Shown here one piece after another: positions 13,678 through 17,629 of a stretch of 17,629 bases of DNA (positions are counted from its first letter, which is position 1; each line of letters begins with the position of its first letter). This DNA comes from Anaerolineaceae bacterium (GTDB taxonomy: Bacteria > Chloroflexota > Anaerolineae > Anaerolineales > Anaerolineaceae): assembly GCA_028714615.1 (NCBI GenBank), contig JAQTMA010000072.1, forward strand, positions 1-17,629, read 5' to 3'. A program made the position numbers and the translations under genes. The notes under the pieces were generated by a model. That model did no database searches. It had not been told where the DNA came from and saw nothing but the letters and a program-made list of their open reading frames with translations.

Positions 13678-15183
13678 TTACGGTGGAGCGCTTCCTACCC
13701 AGCTCAGGCTGCCCGGAGTGATGTCTCGATCCTGTAATACGGGTTGCGCCTGGGGGAAGGCGGCCCGGTAGAGTTTCCCGCCAGAGAGGTAATAGACCGC
13801 TTTGGCATCTGGCTGCCAGATCGCCTGTTGGACGGGGTCGGCGGTGATGTCTTGCAGCGCCTGCCCTCCCGGCTGGTAGAGGCGCATCCCCGGCTGTGGA
13901 TCGCTTGAGTCGCCCCAGGCTACCAGCCACAAGCCGTTGGGAGCAGGGGAAACGCGGTTTTCCCCTTTGTAGAGGTCGGCCTGGCCATTAACGGCGAAGC
14001 TCAATACGCCCATTGCTCCACTTGCCAGAAAGCGCTTCAGCGGGGGAGACCAGTGCAAATCCACCCATTCGCCCGCTTGAACGAGTTTTGGGATCGCTTT
14101 TGCGCCTACACCCAGCGCCTGGTAGAGCCCGGCGCCCAGGCCCAACTGCCGGCCGGTCTCTTCATCCTCGGTGAAAGCGATGCTGTGTGTGATGGGATCG
14201 AAGGCCATCGCCACGGCGGGTCCGGCGTACAAACGCCCGATGCGGCGTGCGCTCACGGGTACCTCGCGGGCTTCGTGGGCGCCATCGGCCGCCTGCGTGT
14301 AGAGCACGGCGGTATCGCTGCCCACCCAACCCAGCAAGCGCTCACCGGTGCTGTTGGCCGGGGGAGTATACAGGCGGCGCAGCTCGTTATGATCTGCGGC
14401 GGTGGCCCACTCGAAAGCCAGGCGCCAACCGGAGGTGGCGTTAAAACTCACCACATCGGTAGTCACCACCCACAAGCTGTCGGGGGACCACAGCGGCGAT
14501 GTCGCCTGGTAGGCGCCGCTGGTCAGCCGGCGAGTGGCTTGGGTCGTCCGGTCGAACAGATTTAGATCGGCAGATATACCCTCCGCGGCGCCAATAAAGG
14601 CCAGGGTACGACCATCGGGGGACCATCCCAGGCTGTCTGGCTGGGTGACCGCGATGACGGGATCGGGCAGCGGGTCATCTGGGGTTTGCGGCAGGGCAGC
14701 TTGCATCGTGGGAGATAACAACGGGATGTGGGAGACCAGCTTCCCGCCGTCCAATTGGATCAGAGCCAGCGAAAGGCGGGTCAGATCGCGCAACCCGGTG
14801 CGGACCGCCAGCCAATCTCCCCGCGGGGAGGCGCCGTGTTGCAGATCAGACGGGTATAGCACCGGATCAGGCAGCAAGATCTCGGCTTTACCGGAGCCGT
14901 CCGGATGTTGGGCGACGATGGTGCGCTGGTCGCTGCGCAAATAGATCAGCCAGGGGTTGGTTTGCGGATTGGGAGAAGGGGTCTTGGATTGTACGGTGGG
15001 CCGCAAGGGCAGAGTTGACTCGACCAACGGGATAGCGGAAGGGGTGGTGGGAGCCGTGGTGGTAGCGGCGGGAGTGCGAGTTAGCGACCAGGCGAACGGG
15101 GTCGGGTTGAGGAAGTCACACCCGGCCAGCGCCAGGGTGACCCATGCACACATCAGAACCGAACGGGGCATTGTCATCCGCAT
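13678..15183 (-). CDS. TolB-like beta-propeller lipoprotein
   Basis: 501 aa from ATG 15183 (ATGs at 15177 and 15171 are alternatives). Lipoprotein signal: basic start, hydrophobic VLMCAWVTLALAG, lipidation Cys22. A Pro/Thr-rich linker runs to about residue 80. The remainder contains PD40/TolB-type propeller blades: SLGWSPDGRTLAFIG, SPLWSPDSLWVVTT, LHWSPPLKRFLASG and AIWQPDAKAVYYLSGGKLYR. It is expected outside the cell, tethered to the membrane. Such propellers usually mediate protein or ligand contact rather than catalysis; no catalytic domain is fused. The start lies about 10 nt after a TATATT box without a Shine-Dalgarno sequence, suggesting a very short leader. Confidence 0.82.
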   Translation of the reverse strand: MRMTMPRSVLMCAWVTLALAGCDFLNPTPFAWSLTRTPAATTTAPTTPSAIPLVESTLPLRPTVQSKTPSPNPQTNPWLIYLRSDQRTIVAQHPDGSGKAEILLPDPVLYPSDLQHGASPRGDWLAVRTGLRDLTRLSLALIQLDGGKLVSHIPLLSPTMQAALPQTPDDPLPDPVIAVTQPDSLGWSPDGRTLAFIGAAEGISADLNLFDRTTQATRRLTSGAYQATSPLWSPDSLWVVTTDVVSFNATSGWRLAFEWATAADHNELRRLYTPPANSTGERLLGWVGSDTAVLYTQAADGAHEAREVPVSARRIGRLYAGPAVAMAFDPITHSIAFTEDEETGRQLGLGAGLYQALGVGAKAIPKLVQAGEWVDLHWSPPLKRFLASGAMGVLSFAVNGQADLYKGENRVSPAPNGLWLVAWGDSSDPQPGMRLYQPGGQALQDITADPVQQAIWQPDAKAVYYLSGGKLYRAAFPQAQPVLQDRDITPGSLSWVGSAPP

Positions 15184-15193
15184 GATCACTATG

Positions 15194-15222
15194 AATATAG
15201 CGCTTAACGCGCGCCCGGACAA
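15194..15222 (-). promoter_or_regulatory. Promoter of the TolB-like lipoprotein gene
   Basis: Minus-strand -35 TTGTCC (15217-15222), 17-bp spacer, -10 TATATT (15194-15199). The predicted start is near G15187, about 4 nt before the ATG at 15183. The -35 overlaps one arm of the hairpin at 15220-15240. Confidence 0.55.
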
Positions 15223-15255
15223 CCCCAATTAGTGGGGTTGCGAGCGGTCGCAACC
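15220..15255. other. Two overlapping, mutually exclusive hairpins after the helicase gene
   Basis: Hairpin A: CAACCCCA (15220-15227) with TGGGGTTG (15233-15240), 5-nt loop. Hairpin B: GGTTGCGA (15236-15243) with TCGCAACC (15248-15255), 4-nt loop. They share 15236-15240, so only one can form at a time. Both lie 3' of the helicase stop on the minus strand. No U-tract follows, so termination is uncertain. Confidence 0.5.
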
Positions 15256-15288
15256 ACAGGGAAAGCGGAGTGATCGTGTTTGTTTAGG

Positions 15289-17484
15289 TTAAACCAGGAT
15301 TTCCAGGCGCGCTAATGAGGCCACCACCCGTTTGAAGCCCACTGTGTCGAAGAAAACATCCACGACCTCGTCATCGTCCTGGATGCGACTGTCGACCACC
15401 AGTCCCTCTCCCCAACTCGGGTGGCTCACGCGCATGTTGGCGGAGTAACGCTGCACCACCGCCGGTTGCACCGGGCGCGGGGTGAATGAACTCCCCCGCG
15501 GAGCGGGTAGCGACCAGGTGGTGTAGCTTTGAGAGGCTCGTCCGCCGCTGCGCCGCCCCCGGCGCGTGCCGGAGAGCAGTTGTTGCGGGATATCTTGCAG
15601 GAAGCGCGAAGCAATGGCTTCCTCGGGTGCTCCATGCAGCCCGCGCTGGTCGGCGCGTACCAGGTAGAGGTGGTCTTTGGCGCGCGTCATGCCGACGTAG
15701 AGCAGCCGGCGTTCTTCCGCCATTTCTTCGGGCTCGTCGAACGAGCGGCTGTGCGGCAGGATGCCATCGTCCAGGCCGACGATGAAGACCTGAGGGTATT
15801 CCAGCCCCTTGGCGGCATGCAGGGTCAGCAAGGTGGTGGCGTTGACCCCCTCCGGCAGCGTATCCTGGTCCGAGATCAGCGCCAGGTTCTCCAGGAACTC
15901 GTCCATACCGCGCTCCTGGAACTCGAAGGCGATGCGTTTGAGCTCTTCCACGTTGCTCCAGCGGTCCGTCCCTTCTTCGCTGCCGTCATCGATATACTCG
16001 CGGTAATTGATGTCAGCCACGATGCGACTGAACAGGTCGGGTAGGGAAACGGTCTGATGGGCTGCGCGCCAGGAGATCAGCAGCCCGCCGAAATCGGCCA
16101 GCAGTGCCGCCCCGCGCCCGCTAAAAGCGGACCAGTGGGGCGATTCCGCACCGCGCGCCAGGTCGAGGAGCAGCTCGCCGGCGGATACCCCCGCCTGACG
16201 GGCGCGCATTTGGAGAGCCAGCATGGTCTTGTCGCCAATGCCACGTGGGGGGGTGTTGATGGCCCGGTTCAGGCTGACCTCGTCCGCCGGGTTGTGCACC
16301 AGGCGCAGATAGGCAATGATGTCCTTGACCTCGCGCCGCCCATAGAAGCGTTGGGCGCCCACCAGCCGGTACGGCAACCCGGAGCGCAGGAAGGCCTCTT
16401 CCAGCAAACGCGACTGGGCATTGGTGCGGTACATGATGGCAAAATCGCTGCCCTTGGCCAGCTTTCCGTCCAACTGCCGCTGGATGGTATCGAGGACGAA
16501 GGCTGCCTCCGCATAATCATCCCCGGCCTCGTGCAGGCTGATCTTATCGCCCATTCCCCGGTCGGAAAAGAGGCGCTTGGGGGTGCGGTGTGCGTTCTGG
16601 TCGATAACCGCCCGGGCGGCGTCCAGCACGGTCTGGGTAGAGCGGTAATTCTGCTCCAACAGGATCTTCTGGCGCTCGGGATAATCCTGTTCGAAGCGCA
16701 ACATGTTGCGGTAATCTGCGCCTCGCCAGCGGTATATGGACTGGTCCTCATCGCCGACGACGAAGATGTTGTGGTGGACGGAGGCCATATGGCGCAGCAG
16801 CGTGTACTGCACCTGGTTGGTGTCCTGGAATTCGTCCACCAGGACGTGCTGGAAGCGCTGAGCCCAATGCTCCCGCACGGTAGGGTTGTCTTCGAACAGC
16901 CGCACCACCCACAGGAGCAAATCGTCGAAATCTACCGCGTTATTGGCGACGAGCAGCTCCTGATAACGCTTGTAGATACGCGCCACCACTTCATCGCGGT
17001 AGTTCTGAATGGGAAAGGTCTCCGGCCATATCATTTCATTTTTGACCTTCGAAATGGCCGAATGGATGCCGGTTGGCCGGTAGAGCTTCTCGTTTAAGTT
17101 CATCTCGCGGATGACGCGCTTGACCAGGGTTTCCTGGTCATCCGAGTCAAAAATGACAAAATTTGATTTAAACGGCAGCAGCTCGGCTTCGCGGCGCAGG
17201 ATGCGCGCGCAGATGCCATGGAACGTCCCCAACATCATGCCGGGCAGGCTGCCGCCTAACAGGTTGGCCACTCGGTTTTCCATCTCTCGTGCGGCCTTAT
17301 TGGTGAAGGTGACCGCCAGGATATTATAGGGATGCACACCCGCGGTGCCGATCAGGTAGGCGATGCGGCGAGTGAGCACGCGCGTCTTGCCCGAGCCGGG
17401 CCCGGCCAGGACGAGGATTTGCCCTTCGCCGGCCGAGACGGCCTGTTTCTGTTGGGGATTGAGATCTTGCAGGATGGGTTCCAT
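15289..17484 (-). CDS. pcrA: ATP-dependent DNA helicase, PcrA/UvrD family
   Basis: 731 aa from ATG 17484. A superfamily 1A 3'-5' helicase acting in nucleotide excision repair, replication-conflict removal and control of RecA filaments. Motifs in order: LNPQQKQAV Q-motif (8-16), Walker A AGPGSGKT (27-34), DEFQDTNQVQY (motif II), GDEDQSIYRWRGAD (III), LEQNYRST (IV), LHAAKGLEYPQVFIVGLDDG (V) and LLYVGMTRAKDHLYL (VI). The C-terminal segment SHPSWGEGLVVDSRI through VVASLARLEIL is the Tudor-like RNA-polymerase-contacting domain of PcrA/UvrD. The frame stays open 35 codons upstream to 17589, but that part is repeat-derived and lies above the promoter. No Shine-Dalgarno sequence precedes the ATG. Confidence 0.95.
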   Translation of the reverse strand: MEPILQDLNPQQKQAVSAGEGQILVLAGPGSGKTRVLTRRIAYLIGTAGVHPYNILAVTFTNKAAREMENRVANLLGGSLPGMMLGTFHGICARILRREAELLPFKSNFVIFDSDDQETLVKRVIREMNLNEKLYRPTGIHSAISKVKNEMIWPETFPIQNYRDEVVARIYKRYQELLVANNAVDFDDLLLWVVRLFEDNPTVREHWAQRFQHVLVDEFQDTNQVQYTLLRHMASVHHNIFVVGDEDQSIYRWRGADYRNMLRFEQDYPERQKILLEQNYRSTQTVLDAARAVIDQNAHRTPKRLFSDRGMGDKISLHEAGDDYAEAAFVLDTIQRQLDGKLAKGSDFAIMYRTNAQSRLLEEAFLRSGLPYRLVGAQRFYGRREVKDIIAYLRLVHNPADEVSLNRAINTPPRGIGDKTMLALQMRARQAGVSAGELLLDLARGAESPHWSAFSGRGAALLADFGGLLISWRAAHQTVSLPDLFSRIVADINYREYIDDGSEEGTDRWSNVEELKRIAFEFQERGMDEFLENLALISDQDTLPEGVNATTLLTLHAAKGLEYPQVFIVGLDDGILPHSRSFDEPEEMAEERRLLYVGMTRAKDHLYLVRADQRGLHGAPEEAIASRFLQDIPQQLLSGTRRGRRSGGRASQSYTTWSLPAPRGSSFTPRPVQPAVVQRYSANMRVSHPSWGEGLVVDSRIQDDDEVVDVFFDTVGFKRVVASLARLEILV

Positions 17485-17494
17485 AGGAAGCCGA

Positions 17495-17523
17495 ATTGTA
17501 CTTGCTGGGGGCAGGCGTGTCAA
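17495..17523 (-). promoter_or_regulatory. Consensus sigma-70-type promoter of the helicase gene
   Basis: Minus-strand -35 TTGACA (17518-17523, perfect), 17-bp spacer, -10 TACAAT (17495-17500, five of six). The predicted start is near 17488, only about 4 nt before the ATG at 17484, so the mRNA is effectively leaderless. The strongest promoter match in the window. Confidence 0.8.
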
Positions 17524-17539
17524 CTCAAGGACTTTAACA

Positions 17540-17629
17540 CAGAGGACACAGAGTTTAAGAACAAGAGAACACAGAGTTCTTTTAATCAAAACCTCTGTGT
17601 TCTCTTGTTCTTAAACTCTGTGTCCTCTG
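17540..17629. repeat. Perfect 37-bp inverted repeat reaching the window end
   Basis: Arms 17540-17576 and 17593-17629 are exact reverse complements with a 16-nt spacer. Each arm contains repeated ACACAGAG-type units (for example CAGAGGACACAGAG). The left arm starts 17 bp upstream of the helicase -35. The right arm is cut by the window edge, so the repeat may be longer. CACAGAG-rich intergenic repeats of this kind occur in many environmental bacterial genomes. Confidence 0.85.

Noticed and set aside
16057..17097. Long 346-codon plus-strand open frame opposite the helicase gene
   Set aside because: It is antisense to conserved helicase motifs, shows no domain of its own and no ribosome site; a GC-driven shadow.
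17485..17589. 35-codon N-terminal extension of the helicase
   Set aside because: Its Leu/Cys/Val-rich peptide is simply the translated inverted repeat, it lies upstream of the consensus promoter, and PcrA proteins begin at the Q-motif region.

Overview
The window is a compact stretch of a moderately GC-rich bacterial chromosome. Gene content and style (many small lipoproteins with Pro/Thr linkers, a DUF3467 protein, a bacterial translin, a UPF0173 hydrolase, promoters sitting almost on the start codon) point to Chloroflexota, most likely an Anaerolineae-like lineage. That placement is an inference, because no rRNA or marker tree is available here. I see no tRNA, rRNA, CRISPR array or transposase.

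Layout, left to right. Positions 1-57 hold the first 19 codons of a minus-strand exported protein. A non-coding stretch follows, containing a strong terminator hairpin (198-242) for the minus-strand unit nadK - zinc-finger membrane protein - recN (3636 down to 386). Directly upstream on the same strand is the most interesting block: ssb (start 5946), a DUF3467 protein, a translin/Trax-family RNA-binding protein and a Cas4/RecB-like PD-(D/E)XK nuclease. The nuclease is divided into two adjacent genes, each with one membrane anchor. The genes in this block are tightly packed or overlapping, and a 28-bp near-palindrome covers the -10 box of the apparent ssb promoter. Upstream again lie purA and a lipoprotein gene, transcribed leftward from 8352.

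From 8397 to 11027 two plus-strand genes encode a large GT-C-like membrane protein and an exported LysM/SdrD-B-like protein with a C-terminal membrane anchor. They converge on a leftward pair: an EamA exporter followed by a sulfite-oxidase-like molybdopterin protein. Further right are a UPF0173 metallo-beta-lactamase-fold hydrolase, a TolB-like beta-propeller lipoprotein and a PcrA/UvrD helicase, all on the minus strand.

Two repeat families occupy intergenic space: a 28-bp inverted repeat with a partial third copy (12683-12787), and a perfect 37-bp inverted repeat that runs to the last base of the window (17540-17629).

Much of the window concerns nucleic-acid maintenance (RecN, SSB, PcrA, Cas4-like nuclease, translin), with NAD kinase and PurA as housekeeping neighbours. 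Several genes (helicase, nadK, LysM protein, TolB-like lipoprotein) have a -10 box only 5-11 nt before the start codon and no Shine-Dalgarno sequence, implying leaderless mRNAs. Others (ssb, the UPF0173 gene) have a clear Shine-Dalgarno sequence and a real leader.
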